Of a stretch of 64,000 bases of DNA, positions 12,431-24,359 are shown in pieces. The notes below the pieces were generated by a model. That model did no database searches and had not been told where the DNA came from. It worked only from the letters and a program-made list of their open reading frames with translations. The stretch is from Dromiciops gliroides (Eukaryota > Chordata > Mammalia > Microbiotheria > Microbiotheriidae): positions 4,118,223 to 4,182,222 of the forward strand of contig NC_057866.1 in assembly GCF_019393635.1 (NCBI RefSeq), read 5' to 3'. Made by a program: the position numbers and the translations under genes. Positions within the stretch are counted from its first letter, which is position 1. Each line of letters opens with the position of its first letter.

Positions 12431-12941
12431 CACGTGTAAATCTCCAGATCAACAGATCTGCATTTCTTAAGGTATTACATATTAAACCCCTATGGCAAAA
12501 ATAAATCATTAAAAATGGAGTCTGTTGAAACTAAGTTGGCTCAGGATGTAACTTCCATATATATTATTTCAGATATAATTTCACAATCACAAATCACTTT
12601 TATACTATAAGCACAGTTGTAAATCCTTCCCACATACTTTGGCAATGAGTGTCACAGAAGAGGGGATCCCAGTTTCTCAGTAAACCCATTCATTGTTTTA
12701 GCATTTTACAACACTGAGCAAGTTCTTTCACATAGCCAAGAAGATTTTATGACCTTGTCCAAGTTGAAGGTCTCAAGGCACCTGGCAGGTTTACAGACCC
12801 ATGATCAGAGTCATAGGAAAATGATAGCTTTAAGTTGGTAAATTTAATTTGAAAATTTGACCATATTAACCTCATTCCAAACATTGTTAGTTCCACCTAG
12901 AATTTCATTGGACTCATAGTCATAATTCAATTCTCATAAAA

Positions 12942-13195
12942 GGGCAGCTAGGTGGTGCAGTAAATAGAATGCTGGGCCTGGAATTAGGAAGACTCATCTT
13001 CCTGAGTTCAAATCTGGCCTCAGACACTTACTAGCTGTGTGACCCTGGGCAAATCACTTCACCTTGTTTGCTTCAGTTTCCTCATCTGTAAAATGAGCTA
13101 GAGAAGGAGATAGCAAAACTACTCCAGTATCTTTGCCAAGAAAACTCCAAAATGGACTCCCAAAGGGTCAGGCATGACTGAAACAACTGAACAAC
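12942..13195 (+). mobile_element. Long-form CORE-SINE, full length
   Basis: Sense copy from GGGCAGCTAGGTGGTGCAG through CAGTTTCCTCATCTGTAAAATG to GACTGAAACAACTGAACAAC. AATTCTCATAAAA and AATTCCTATAAAAA flank it. Confidence 0.92.
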
Positions 13196-13404
13196 AAATT
13201 CCTATAAAAATTGTACAAGAAATATGTCTATGAAGCTCAGATACATCACTTATAAACCCTCTGGGTTCTTCTGTTGTCAGACACCTCTGAGAATAGGAAA
13301 AATAAAATCAAATAATTTCTGACATTTGGTGCTTTGAGAATTACAAAGGACTAGGATTCTGTAATTTTGAGAAAACCATAGTAAGGCAAACAAGATCCAA
13401 AGGA

Positions 13405-13487
13405 ACTATGTGACTAGGTGGTGCAATGGATAGAGCTCTGAGGCTGGAGACAGGAAGACCTGAATTCAAATGTAGCCTCAGATACAA
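13405..13487 (+). mobile_element. Truncated SINE ending in a CCTT array
   Basis: TGACTAGGTGGTGCAATGG to CAGATACAACC, then the tetranucleotide array replaces the rest. Confidence 0.85.
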
Positions 13488-13660
13488 CCTTTCCTTCCTT
13501 CCTTCCTTCCTTCCTTCCTTCCTTCCTTCCTTCCTTCCTTCCTTCCTTCCTTCCTTCCTTCCTTCCTTCCTTCCTTCCTTCCTTCCTTCCTTCCTTCCTT
13601 CCTTCCTTCCTTCCTTCCTTCCCCCTTCCTTCCCTTCCTTCCTTCCTTTCCTTGCATTCT
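13487..13660. repeat. (CCTT)n microsatellite, about 170 bp
   Basis: Over 30 nearly perfect CCTT units with imperfect C-rich units at the right end. The long repeat-peptide frames on both strands here are artefacts. Confidence 0.98.
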
Positions 13661-13724
13661 TCTTTCTTCTCATCCTAAATGAGAATACAATTTGGTTGAC
13701 TCAGAAGTGGTTGAATGGTCCCAT

Positions 13725-14420
13725 CTAAGAAGGAGTCATCCATGCTTTGTTGCCAATTTGGAAGCTCTCCAAGGGAGTGCCCCAAGGATCTATTCTGGAG
13801 CCTGTCATTTAAGAATAATTTAAATAATGGCAGAGCTGGATAACAGCAAATTTATAGATGTGCAAAGAAGAGACAGATAGATCACACACTGAATGATAAT
13901 GTCAGGATGTGTAAAACTCTTTGCAAGTTAGAACATTGGACCAAAATCTAGCATCTTAGACTAAGGTCGACGGGACTTTGGAGCCACTGGATCTAGCTCT
14001 GTTCTCCCACATGGTTGAACACAAGTAAGTATCTAAAGATGAGATCTAAGCTGGGTCTTTTAATTCTAGTTGAATGTCCTTTCTACCACACTACCCCATC
14101 TCAAAGAATAACATGGAATTTAAGTAGAATCAGTGTAAAGTCTTATACTTTGGTTCACTAAGTCTAACTTCAACAATAGGTTGTGGTAGATAAGTAGATT
14201 GTAGGCAATCTGAAAACAATCTGACAGTTGACTGAGTAGAAATCAGCAGTGTGATAGAACCCCCAGGAAACCTAATGAGGTCTGGGGCTACATTATCAGA
14301 GGCACAGGTTCCAAGAAGAACGAGGGGGAAGAGTCCCATTGCACACTGCCCTGGTCACCACCCCCACACCTCCATGGGAGGGTTGTGTTCATTCCTGGAA
14401 ACCACCTTTTAGGCAGGAGG
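13725..14420 (+). mobile_element. CR1/L3-type LINE 3' fragment
   Basis: GGGAGTGCCCCAAGGATC, AATCAGCAGTGTGATAGAACC and GGGCTACATTATCAGAGGCA follow the order of the 3' part of CR1/L3 elements. Degraded. Confidence 0.65.
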
Positions 14421-14429
14421 AAGGGCATG

Positions 14430-16090
14430 TTCTTGGCATGTACTTATACCTGAAGGTGCTGGAAAGGCTGGATTGGAGGTTTTCAGGCCAAGATGGCAGG
14501 ATGATTAGGAAGGTGTATTAGACAGATTGGAATAGCTGAGGGAATCACTGGAGTCATTTACACATGTGTTTCTGCCCTACTTTTGTCTCAACAGTCCTGT
14601 GAGGTAGACACTGGGAGGCTGGATGGGCATTTGGGGGCCAGGTTCTATGGGAGGTTTCCTGCCATTCTCTAGGTGCAGGGTGGGACCAGCCCTGAAAGGA
14701 GGATCTGCCCAGAAACATCTGCTCCTTCCTTGCCCCACCCTCCAGCTCCCAACTGGCATTTAATCTTGGCTCAGAGAGACACAGAAGTTTAGACCTGGGA
14801 TAGAGAGCAACAATGAGCTGCCCCTCACCTCAGCCTCACTTGAGGTTTGGATTCCTTTCATGACACAAAGTGAAGAACTGCAGTTTTTAGTGAATATTTG
14901 AGTCAATGAAGTTCATGGTACCTGGGAGCACAAGACAATGGAGATTTTCAGAAGAGAACCTGGATGGAATTCCACATCTGACACTTTGTGGCAGGCATTG
15001 CCATAGAAAGTCGGCCAATGTCTCAAAGCCTCCATTTTCTTTTTTGTTCAAAAGGCACAATAATGCCTATAGCTCATCTCCTGAATTATGGAGATCAAAT
15101 GAACCAGGTTTTGTGAAACGTTCATAAACTTAAATTTGCTGTAAAAATATTTTCCCCATATTCTCTAGCCATCGCATTTGCATAATGTCTCTGTGAGCAT
15201 TGGTCTGTATCCCACTCTACAATTTCAATGGACCTTTCCAGTCATCAGAGCACCTGACCAATGATACTCAGTCTGTTCCTGAGGTGTCTCCTTTCCAGAC
15301 CTCTTTCCCTGACCATGGAGAGCTCTGACTATCCACAATGCCATTTCCTTGCTTCACTATGCTATGTGCTAGAGATAACACCACCCCCACCAAAAGTGCA
15401 AATAAATTAAAATGTTCTGGCTCTCAAAGTCTAATGGGGGGAGGAAGAGTAAGAATATGCAAATAGCTGTGTACAAGCAAGATCTACATAGGCTAAATGA
15501 AAGGAAATCAAAAGAGGGAAGACATTCGGAAAAGGCCTGTTATGAAAGGTGGGATTTTGACTTAAACTTAAATGAAGCCAGGGTAGCCAGGTGACATATA
15601 AAAAAGGGGAGAGTTCCAGTTGGAGAGAAATTTGTTTCATATACCTTTTAGTCATCTAAACACATCCACAAGAATGATGATATCTCATTTTCTTTGACAG
15701 TTAATATGGAAATTTTCTGTCAGAGGAAAAAAAATGCTTTTTTTCTGTCCTATTCATCACCAACCTTCCCCACATTAGAAGGGATCTTTCCTTTGTGTTT
15801 ATTCTTTCAACCAGTTTCATATCAACATCAGCCTATGATCACCATTCAACATCTCTACATCTTTCCCATAAATTATAAAACCATAACATGTTACATCCTA
15901 ATGTAATAAATCATTCTCCTTAAGCCAGAGAATGGAAAGTTTGTCCAACAGATGTTTCTGATCTCTATAGATTAGCCAACAATTGAAATCACCTCACCTG
16001 GACATAATCCCATCAGGACAGAGTTTCCAGCACCACAGCTCAGGTGGACTCTTAAGGGCAGTCAAACAATTCTAACCCTGCTCACCATGA
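14430..16090. other. Intergenic, no gene seen
   Basis: Short open frames only, without splice structure or homology I can name. Confidence 0.45.
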
Positions 16091-16119
16091 AACCACACCT
16101 CCTTTAAGGTGTAGAGACT

Positions 16120-16440
16120 TATTAAAATGTCTTCCTATGTTTCAGGTTACTCCACATGTAAGAAGTGTAGAAATGAAGACATGGGTGGGACACCGTGAGT
16201 ACCTTCAAATCTATGAAAAGCATTCCTGCTTACACACAAAAGGTCCAACTAAGAGTGGTGGGTTTAACTTGCAAAGAGAGAGAGGCCTTGGGGGAAATGA
16301 AAACCAGAGCTTCTCCAATAGTAGAGCTGTCCATCAGTGAAATGGATTGCTCAGACATGCAGGCCCCCCTCACTGGGGGTCCTTAAACACAGTTGTCATC
16401 AACACTGGACTCTCTGATCCCTGCAGCTTCGGAGATTCAA
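16120..16440 (+). mobile_element. CR1/L3-type LINE 3' end
   Basis: GAGTGGTGGGTTTAACTTGC, then CATCAGTGAAATGGATTGC and CCCCCTCACTGGGGGTCC match the terminal region of L3/CR1 LINEs. It may belong to the same insertion as the fragment 2 kb upstream. Confidence 0.6.
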
Positions 16441-16524
16441 CAGCAGCCTAGCAGCCTTGTCCAGAAAAGAAACAAAGTGAGTCACTATGGCTGGTCTTTG
16501 ACGAACCAAATTTGGCTTTTTCTG

Positions 16525-16785
16525 ATTGTTGCTGTTTAGTCATTTTCCAGTCGTGCCCAACTCTTCATGACCCCATTTGGAATTTTCTTGGCAAAGATAC
16601 TGGAGGGGTTTGCCATTTCCTTCTCCAGCTCATTTGACAGATGAGGAAACTGAGGCCAACAGGGTGAAGTGACTTGTCCAGGGTCACACAGCTAGTAAGT
16701 AGGTGTCTGAAGTTTGATTTCAACTCGAGTCTGACTCTAGAACCAGTGCTCTATATATGCACTATGGCGCCACCTAGCTTCCCTT
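16525..16785 (-). mobile_element. Long-form CORE-SINE
   Basis: Antisense copy from TTGTTGCTGTTTAGTCATTTTCC to GCGCCACCTAGCTTCCC. Confidence 0.92.
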
Positions 16786-16799
16786 TCTGATTACTGTTT

Positions 16800-18370
16800 C
16801 CTCTTCTAGATGTTCACTTAAGAGAATTACACAATCTCTAAATTTGCCAACATTGAAAATCTCAAAAAGTCAATGGGCAGAAGTAAAAGCAGGCTGGTCC
16901 AGTCCAAAAAAAAAAAAGGACAAAAAAGGCCATGGGAGAAGAAAAACGCTCTGACAATCATTCAAGGAAAATGTGTGGAAAGAGTGACGCCCACAAGGAA
17001 CAGACTAAGAAATCAGATGGAAGACAGACCCTCAGATTAACATGGAAGAAAGAAATGTTTCATCTCCAGAGTTGAATAATTCGATTTCTCAAATTGGGAA
17101 TGGGCACCAAAGGCATTTCATCCAATCCACATTTGTAGAAGAATGGCCTCTATGACATTCCCGGAAAGTAGACAACCAGGAATTACTTTACGATTAAGCA
17201 TGACCTGAGGTGGGTCATTCCCCCTCCCTAGACCTCAGCTCCTTCTCTGAAAAGTGGCTTCTAAAAATCACTTCTAGCCCTAAAGTGACGACTCCAAGTT
17301 TTCTAATCTCCCAGGGCCCAAATTTCACTTTCTATCAAATGAAGGTGCTTGGAGGTAGAGATTTTGTAAAGAAAAAGCTCTTTAGATGTAACAAAGTGAC
17401 CATTTGCGTCGACATTATCCTGAGGGCTTCTCGTAGAAGGTAGAATGGAAGAGGGAAAGGAATTAAGAATGTGGAGGACTAGGTGAGAGCTGGGGATCTG
17501 CCATTCCACTGGAAAGCTCCCGGCCCCAGTTCTGCTCCCTCCCTTACCTGGCTGTGAGCGAGGCAGCAGGTCAACTGAGAATGTGCAGTGGGGCAGAGAG
17601 CAGAACCAGGAGGTCACTGAGGCTCTTCCTGTTTCTCCTGTTCTGACCATAGGGCTCTAGTGTATTTATTCCTTCTTCTATCCATTATCCCCTTGGAATT
17701 TCCATCACACATTCAGACCCCTGTCACCACCACATTTCCCAAAGAGAACCCCGCCCTTCCCTGCCAGCCCATTCCCTCCGGGGCAGACTTGCCCTGAAGA
17801 GACTGGAGATACCTGGGGAGACCAACCTGGAAATGATGACTTCTCCTCTAACCATGGGCTGTCTGCAAAAGCCTCTGATTGGAAACTGAGGCCACAACAA
17901 GGGGTATCAAGGGTTTGGATGAGTGCTTGTGGTTTCCTGTGTAGCAATGCCATCCATTCAGGACTCAGGGTTCTTGAAAAGTGGTCCCTCAGGGGACTTA
18001 TCCTCAGCATCTCTCTATGACGCTCTCCTCCCCTGCCTTGTGACTTGCCCCCTAAACCTACATGGTCACCCAGGCGAGGCATTGTCAGTTCTCAGACTAC
18101 ATTTCACCCATTTGTTCCAACTCAAGGCCCAGCTAATGACTAGGCTTTACCCATGAGCCCCTGGGTTTCTCTGAGAGCTTGACTTGGAAGGGAAGTTTGG
18201 GTTAGATGAGGGAAGACCCTCTTGAAAACCCAGATGAATGCTGGAAGCGTCTTCCATCTCCCAGAGGCTTCTTTAGTTTTCCAGTCCCCAACCTCTCATG
18301 CATCATTTGTTTTTTTAGTACTCGCACCCATCCATGATTCCTCCTGCTCCCATGCCATCAGGTGATATAA
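16800..18370. other. Intergenic, no gene seen
   Basis: Mixed-composition DNA. The overlapping open frames at 17303-17650 and 17705-18082 (minus) have no recognised domain and no consistent splice sites. Confidence 0.45.
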
Positions 18371-18640
18371 CAACAAAATTAGAATAATCAGAACACATTG
18401 TGCACAGTTATCTGCTAATGAAATTAAAAACACAAAAGAAATAGAGGAATACCTTCAAAAATATAAAATACCCCAACTATTAGGAGACCAGACAGAGATA
18501 TTAAATAACCCAATCCCAGAAAAGGAAGCAGATCCAGCTGTAAAGAAACTAGCAAAGAAAAAATTCCTGGTCCCAATGGATTTACAGGGAAATTCTATCG
18601 AAATTTTAGAGAACAATTAGTACATCAACACACCAAAAAA
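18370..18640 (+). mobile_element. L1 ORF2 fragment
   Basis: Translates in pieces to EIEEYLQKYKIPQLLGDQ, ILNNPIPEKEADPAVKKLAK and a PGPxGFTGxFYRNF-like stretch, the segment just before the L1 reverse transcriptase. An A-run ends it. Confidence 0.65.
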
Positions 18641-18914
18641 AAAAAAAAAGGCAAATGTAATAAAATGACCAAGATTAAGTGGGACTCAAATGAAGAAACA
18701 GGAGACAAATCCCCAAAACATTCCCACCATGGAGGGGGGGAGGTCCAAAGGTGTTACACAGTGCACACATTTTCAGACTTTTTCAATGTATTGGTCATCT
18801 ATGCTGACCTTTTCCTCTCTCCAAAAAATTATGTTTTGTCATGTGGGATGGCTTTCTGGGAGGGGGAAGAGAGGGATACTTGAGATAACAAACAGAACAT
18901 ATCAATAAAAACAC

Positions 18915-19385
18915 ACTTTAAAACTTCAGTGGCCCCCTCTCGCCCCCAGGATCAAATACAAAGCCCCTCATAACTGGGCCTCCTCCCCTCCCAGTCTTGT
19001 CACACCTTCCTACCCAGGATGTACTTTGCGATGCTGGCTTTGCAGCTGTTTACCCTACATGGCGCTGAACTTACTGCCCCCCCCCCCCCCAGCTCCTAGG
19101 ATTCTCTTCCTCCTCATTTCTTCTTCCTGCCTTTCCTGGCATCCTTCAAGTCCCAGATAAACTAGCACTTTGTACAAGAAGACCGCATCAATGCCTCTCA
19201 ATGCTAGTGCCTTCCCTCTGCTGAGTATCTCCAGTTGATCCTACCTTTATCTTGCTTGGACACAACTGCAAGTTGGCTCCCTCATCTCGCTGAGTTCCTT
19301 CAGGGAAAAGACTTTCTTTTGCCTCTTTTTATCCCCATTGATTAGCCCTATGACTGGAACCAAGCTGGTGTTTAAAAAAGGCTTA
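18915..19385 (+). mobile_element. L2 LINE 3' end
   Basis: AGGATCAAATACAAAGCCCC, CTTCAAGTCCCAGATAAACTAGC and the order of later motifs match an L2 3' end. A C12 tract interrupts it near 19077. Confidence 0.6.
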
Positions 19386-19504
19386 TTAGCTAATTGTATA
19401 TTTGCTTTTGTCCCCCTCTATCTTTTTTTTTTTTTGGATTTTACATATATTTTGGAAAATAAAATTCTATTCAAACCCCTCTATCTTTAAAATAAATACC
19501 CCTC

Positions 19505-19670
19505 AGGGCAGCTAGGTGTGGCTCAGTGGATAAAGCACCAGCCCTGGATTCAGGAGGACCTGAATTCAAATATGACCTCAGGCACTTGACACTTACTAGC
19601 TGTGTGACCTTGGGCAAGTCACTTAACCCTCATTGCCCAACCAAAAAAAAGAAAAGAAAAAGAAAAAGAA
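19505..19670 (+). mobile_element. CORE-SINE
   Basis: Sense copy GGGCAGCTAGGTGTGGCTCAGTGG with an AAAAG-rich tail. AAATAAATA on both sides. Confidence 0.94.
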
Positions 19671-19689
19671 ATAAATAGCCTTCTATAAA

Positions 19690-20700
19690 AGTGAATACAT
19701 GGTACACAGTTAAATGGAGCCAAGGTTCTAAGTCAGTGGGACCCCAAAATGGAAGGGAACAAAATTGATCGGGCCTGGAGAGTGTGGCAAATCACCGGTA
19801 CTCCCCAATCCCCTCAGAGAACTGAAAAACTCTCAGAGGTCTGGGGTAGAAGGTAACTGTCCAGGCCCTCAGACAGTGGAAGTACAGTAAACAATGATCT
19901 GTGATGACTCTATCCTTTTGGAACAATCTTCTAGTCTGTTTAGATCCAGACAGATATGAATGCTGTAATGCGCTGTATTTGCTACCCTTCACACCTTTGA
20001 ACATCTGTCCATTCAACTCATTGACTGGAGAACTACAAAAGTCAAAACTCACAGGCCTCAGAATAGATCATGAGGGCACAGCCCTGGAGAGCTGCTTCCA
20101 AACAAGTCTGTTAATGACTCCACCTTGATGCTGGCTTATCCACCAATTCTACATCTGTCTCTTCTCTCCTCTAGATCACACTGTCCCACAGGATTTTGGT
20201 TTCTACCCTGTGATTTCTCTAGAATCATAGACTCCTGGTCCTGTTTAATTCTCAAAGAACTAAATTAATGTGAGGCAAGATTTAATTTTTTATTCTCTTC
20301 TCAGAGGTTTCTAGGGTCAGCAGATCCCAATAGATGCTTCCTAGGGACTGATCTAAGTGATTTAACCTTATTTCCTACACAATGGATGTAGGAACTGTAT
20401 TATGAAAATGAACCCAGTGAAATGCTAGATGCACTTAATAATATTTCAAATGAAATGGGGTGATTACATTTAAAAATTATATGGTACATAATAGATTTGC
20501 AGTTTCTCATGCAATTACCATTTTTATTATGGTATGTTATGAAAAGGTTTGGTTTATTCCATAAGTTAAAAATAAACTTTAAAAAAACTACATGGAAAAA
20601 ATTAAAAATATTATTACTCCCATCACTACATTCATGGAGATGTATAGGTTGGTAGGAAACATCATCACTGGCTAAGAAGCCAGAGAATATTGCCTTGTAA
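19690..20700. other. Intergenic, no gene seen
   Basis: No coding or RNA gene recognised. Confidence 0.4.
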
Positions 20701-20719
20701 AGTGCTTTGTAAACCCTAA

Positions 20720-20723
20720 AGCG

Positions 20724-20800
<77 letters not shown>

Positions 20801-20872
20801 TACATACATACATAGACACACACTCACACTCATAGATATACTCACACACACACACACACACACACACAAACA
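20720..20872. repeat. Compound (CT)n(TA)n(CA)n microsatellite
   Basis: Consecutive CT, TA and CA runs. A 164-residue minus-strand frame across it is an artefact of the repeat. Confidence 0.97.
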
Positions 20873-20919
20873 TAAACATGCTTCCATGGAACAAATTGTC
20901 TCATTTACTTTTCTCAGAA

Positions 20920-21100
20920 TCAGGAAGACACGACTTTGAATCCTAACTCAGACAATCCCTGTGGGACCCTGGGAGGCCCCTTCACTTCTGTCTGCCTCAG
21001 CTTCACTGCCACTAAAGTAGGGATAATAGCAGCACCTGCCTGTCAAAGTGGTTGTGAGCACCACATGGGAGAATGTCTAGAAAGCTCTCTGTAAAGCTTA
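20920..21100 (+). repeat. MIR-type SINE fragment
   Basis: AATCAGGAAGACACGACTTTG to ACTAAAGTAGGGATAATAGC shows the tRNA-like head and core order of an old MIR copy. Confidence 0.65.
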
Positions 21101-22740
21101 AAGCTTTAAGAAGAGTCTGCATGTGCTCCTTCACTGCTTTTCCTTAGCTTGATGCCTTGTTCTTGCCTGTCAGGGCTGTGTGGATCTTGACTCTGTCATC
21201 CCACAGGGTAGATGCCCTGGCCAGCTTTGGGTCACATGAAAGCCTGTGGTGGATGCCAGCCATGCCTGTAGTGATAATAATGTCAGAGCTGAGGTGGGGG
21301 CAGGGGTGGGGGTGCTGCAGTCTTCCCTCTCCACCCACTCTGTGCTCCTCCAGCCCAAAGCAGATGCTCCTGTTTGTCACTGGTTTCCTTTCTCCAAGCC
21401 TTCCTCCTTTTCTGGAGCTGAGAGGGTTCTAGAAAGACGCTGGATCAGGAAGAGCTCATCAGACTTAAGACAGAGAGAAAGGGATGATGTCACACAATCC
21501 TCAGGGAGGTCAGGCAGGATAAACCCAGAGCCACCTATGGAATTCTGCTGTGCCCCACTCCCCAGCAGTGGCATCTCACATCCACATGTCCATAAATCTA
21601 CTTGTGCTTTTCATGACTTCAGAGTAAAACTTAACAGCTAGGATCCCCACACTCCCTTTGGGTCTCTCTTTCTATGCCCTCATGTGACTTCATGGCAAAA
21701 GACTGGGGATTAATCATGATTAATCATGAGAGGTACTAACTCCTTAGTGTAGACAGACCATATTCTAAAGAAGCGACCTGGGGCCATGGTGCCTTAGGCC
21801 AGCTGACTAGGCCAGCTTGGCTGGCTGGATGTCCTAATCAAGGGACCCGGCTCAAAGTGGCTATGCTGCCCACTTCCTTTGCCCCAGAAGAATGGGCTAA
21901 GCTCTTTGGGCAGTGGCTTTGCCCAGAAGGGAATTAGAATAATGGAAACTTTTGAGAGAACAGTGTGGGACCCCCTTACCTGAATAAAGAATAATCAGGG
22001 AAGTTGAGTTCATACCTGCAGTTCCAAGAGAACAACACCTTTGTTGCCACTGCATTTCCCAAACCTTTGGCTATTCCAGTCCTAGAGGGAGGAGGGCTCA
22101 GAGATATGACACAGACAGTTTGGAGAAAAGGCATTAGCCTTCTACAAGTATTCAAAATAATACATTTCTGGGAGGATGGTTCTTTTTCCATTTGCTAAAA
22201 GAAAACATTACTACTGGAGATATTTTTTGGAGTTTTATTGGAATTTTACTTTTTTTACTTTAAAATTGCAAAATACATGGTATTTGGGAAAAGTTTTGCT
22301 AATTAATGATGCCTAGTAGTGTCTCTATAATTGTATTATGCCATAGAAGCATCAAGAGCTGTTTAAGAAGACTAGATAGTGGTCCTCCAAGTGCATGAAC
22401 ATCACTATAGCCACAGGATCTTGTGGATTAGCAAATTTAAATTGAACGCTTATGCAAACCAAGGAACTGCATTTTGAACCTGAGATGGCCTGTGGTAGTC
22501 AAGGTGCTGTCAGACCATGTTAAGAAGAAATTACTTTTATAGCGCATACATTATGGTGGTTTGATATCGTTTTCTGATATTCTAGCTAAATCCATGATAT
22601 TGAATAGCGCATCAGGTTGGCATAAGGAGATAAGTTCTAGTCTAGACTGACACTATCAGGTCACTTAACTGATTTTCGTTTCCTTATCTGTTAAGTGAGA
22701 TAAGCCTTGCTCTACCAACCCTATAAGGTTGTTGGGAAGG
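21100..22740. other. Intergenic, no gene seen
   Basis: No recognised coding sequence. Contains a 12-bp palindrome TAATCATGATTA inside the direct repeat of TTAATCATGA at about 21709-21728. Confidence 0.45.
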
Positions 22741-22744
22741 TAAG

Positions 22745-22870
22745 AAAGAAACCAGCATTTATTAAGTGTCTACTATATGCAAGGCAACACTGAGAGCTTT
22801 ACAAATATTACAAATATTGACATCTCATTTCACCTTCACAACAGCCTTCAATAACTTCAAAGTTATCTCC
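22745..22870 (+). repeat. MIR/L2-type fragment
   Basis: CAGCATTTATTAAGTGTCTAC to CTCATTTCACCTTCACAACAGCC. Confidence 0.55.
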
Positions 22871-23009
22871 CAGAATTTTGATTTGCAATACAACTAACAT
22901 TTCATTTGTGTTGTGCTTACTTTGTCTTTCTCTCGTAGGACTGTGGTTTTAAAGAAATAATTGTGTTGTCTTCATCTTTTTAGAGTGCTTTCACATCTAT
23001 TATCTGATT

Positions 23010-23170
23010 TGATCCAGGTAGCACGTCAGATAGAGCACTGAACCTAAAGTTAGGAAAACCTGAGTTCAAATCCAGCCTCAGATGCTTCCTAGCTGTGTGA
23101 CCCCCAGGAAGTGACTGCCTTGGTTTGCCTCAGTTTCTTCATCTGTAAGATGGGGATAAGAATAACACCT
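23010..23170 (+). repeat. MIR-type SINE
   Basis: AGGTAGCACGTCAGATAGAGCAC through TCAAATCCAGCCTC and TTTCTTCATCTGTAAGATGGGG. It lies just downstream of the Mrgpr stop. Confidence 0.8.
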
Positions 23171-23215
23171 ACACCTAAAGGATCTCATAGTCTAATGATG
23201 ATTTTGCCAATGTTA

Positions 23216-24295
23216 TTATTTCTCTACATCTCTTTGTTCCCCTTTGGCAATCTCAAGCTGAAACTTCTGTGATCTCTGTGAAGTCTCTCCCCTCTCCCGA
23301 AGCTCCGCCTCATCCATCAGGGCCCTCTGGAGAACCACTTTGAGGGGCTCCCGAGATTTCTGCCGCCTAAAGCTCCCCACAAAGAAGTAAATGAATGGAT
23401 TGATGCCACTATTCACACAGGAGAGTATATCAATGATGAAATACGGAAGGTACCAGCCCCTGAGGGAAATGTGCTTCCACCAGGACAAAAGAAACCAATA
23501 AATGCTGAAGGGAAGACCCAGGAGGAGAAATGTGAACACCGTGGACAAAATGGCAACGTAGATCTTTGGAGACTGACGTTTCTGGGCGCTGCCTTGGACC
23601 CTGAGGAAGAGAGTCAAAGCGGACAGGCACATCAGAGACAACAGGGAGAAAACCAGCACGGCGCCAGCTATGGTGAAGTCGTAGCAAGCCTGCTCACTGC
23701 ACTCTCTGTACAGGAAGCCACAACTGTGTCCAGTCAGCACACTGAGCAGCACGGACTCGGTCCAGAGCAGGGCACACACCAGCGTGGAGGCGTGCCTGGG
23801 GCGCTGGCCTCGGTACCAGACGGGGAAGAGGACTGAGAGACAACGCTCGGTGCTGATGGCCGCCAGCAGGCTCAGATCCATGGTGTAGGAGGAGAACGTG
23901 AGAGGCACGAGCACTTTGAGCGTAGGAAAGGAGGAATATAAAGACCAGGAGACATGAAAGTGAGCGGAGGAAGACAAAGTGTCATAAGAATCTTTGAAAA
24001 TGTCCACCGTAGTATAAAACACCTGGCAGCAAAGGAACAGGGCGTCGGCCCCAGCCCTGTTGAGGATGTAGACGGAGAAGGGGTTCCTCTTGATGCGGAA
24101 GCCCAGGAGCCAGAGGACGATCCCATTGCCCACCAACCCAACCAGGCTCATAAGTACAGTGAGGTAGGGAATGATAATGGGCAGTGACTTTGCATCAGTT
24201 CTGTCCCCTTGACTTGGTGCTACAATAGTCCCATTTCTCTGTGTCTCGTTCACATCATCTAGTTCCCAGGAACACAGCATGGAAGTCTGGTCCAT
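23216..24295 (-). CDS. Mas-related G-protein-coupled receptor, MRGPRX/B-like
   Basis: Single coding exon of 359 residues. Visible features: N-glycosylation sequons at N16 and N21, seven hydrophobic segments beginning at 38-66 (LVGLVGN, N57 = 1.50), TM2 aspartate D84, STERCLSVLFPVWYR at the end of TM3 (the Mrgpr ERC version of DRY), LPFSIYWFL in TM6 in place of CWxP, and NPFIYFFVGSFR in TM7. The tail VLQRALMDEAEL resembles MRGPRX members. The ATG at 24293-24295 (ACCATGG) has the better Kozak context; an in-frame ATG two codons upstream (24299-24301) is possible. A 3' splice site (TTCACAG) just before 24345 implies a 5' untranslated exon, as is common in this family. Mrgprs signal through Gq or Gi in sensory neurons and mast cells; ligand unknown here. 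The orthologue could be MRGPRD-like instead. Confidence 0.9.
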   Translation of the reverse strand: MDQTSMLCSWELDDVNETQRNGTIVAPSQGDRTDAKSLPIIIPYLTVLMSLVGLVGNGIVLWLLGFRIKRNPFSVYILNRAGADALFLCCQVFYTTVDIFKDSYDTLSSSAHFHVSWSLYSSFPTLKVLVPLTFSSYTMDLSLLAAISTERCLSVLFPVWYRGQRPRHASTLVCALLWTESVLLSVLTGHSCGFLYRECSEQACYDFTIAGAVLVFSLLSLMCLSALTLFLRVQGSAQKRQSPKIYVAILSTVFTFLLLGLPFSIYWFLLSWWKHISLRGWYLPYFIIDILSCVNSGINPFIYFFVGSFRRQKSREPLKVVLQRALMDEAELRERGETSQRSQKFQLEIAKGEQRDVEK

Positions 24296-24345
24296 GGTCA
24301 TTGGATGTGGCCTCAGGAAGGATCTGCTGTCTCCCGGGGACACAC
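24296..24345 (-). other. Mrgpr 5' UTR part of the coding exon
   Basis: Acceptor CTGTTCTGTTCACAG directly precedes 24345, and the reading frame stays open through it with no earlier ATG except 24299-24301. The upstream exon was not located. Confidence 0.5.
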
Positions 24346-24359
24346 CTGTGAACAGAACA

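Noticed and set aside
13341-13728. Open frames on both strands with Lys/Glu/Gly or Leu/Pro/Ser repeats
   Set aside because: They are translations of the CCTT microsatellite and have no gene structure.
17303-18082. Two adjacent minus-strand frames of 115 and 125 residues
   Set aside because: No recognisable domain, no compatible donor/acceptor pair and no promoter or poly(A) signal that would join them.
20400-20894. 164-residue minus-strand frame
   Set aside because: Much of it is microsatellite (VCVCVC, YIYIY, RERER) and the remainder has no homology I recognise.
24296-24343. Extended Mrgpr start at 24343
   Set aside because: The codon there is GTG, not ATG, and a splice acceptor lies immediately upstream. 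The ATG in ACCATGG at 24295 is the better start.
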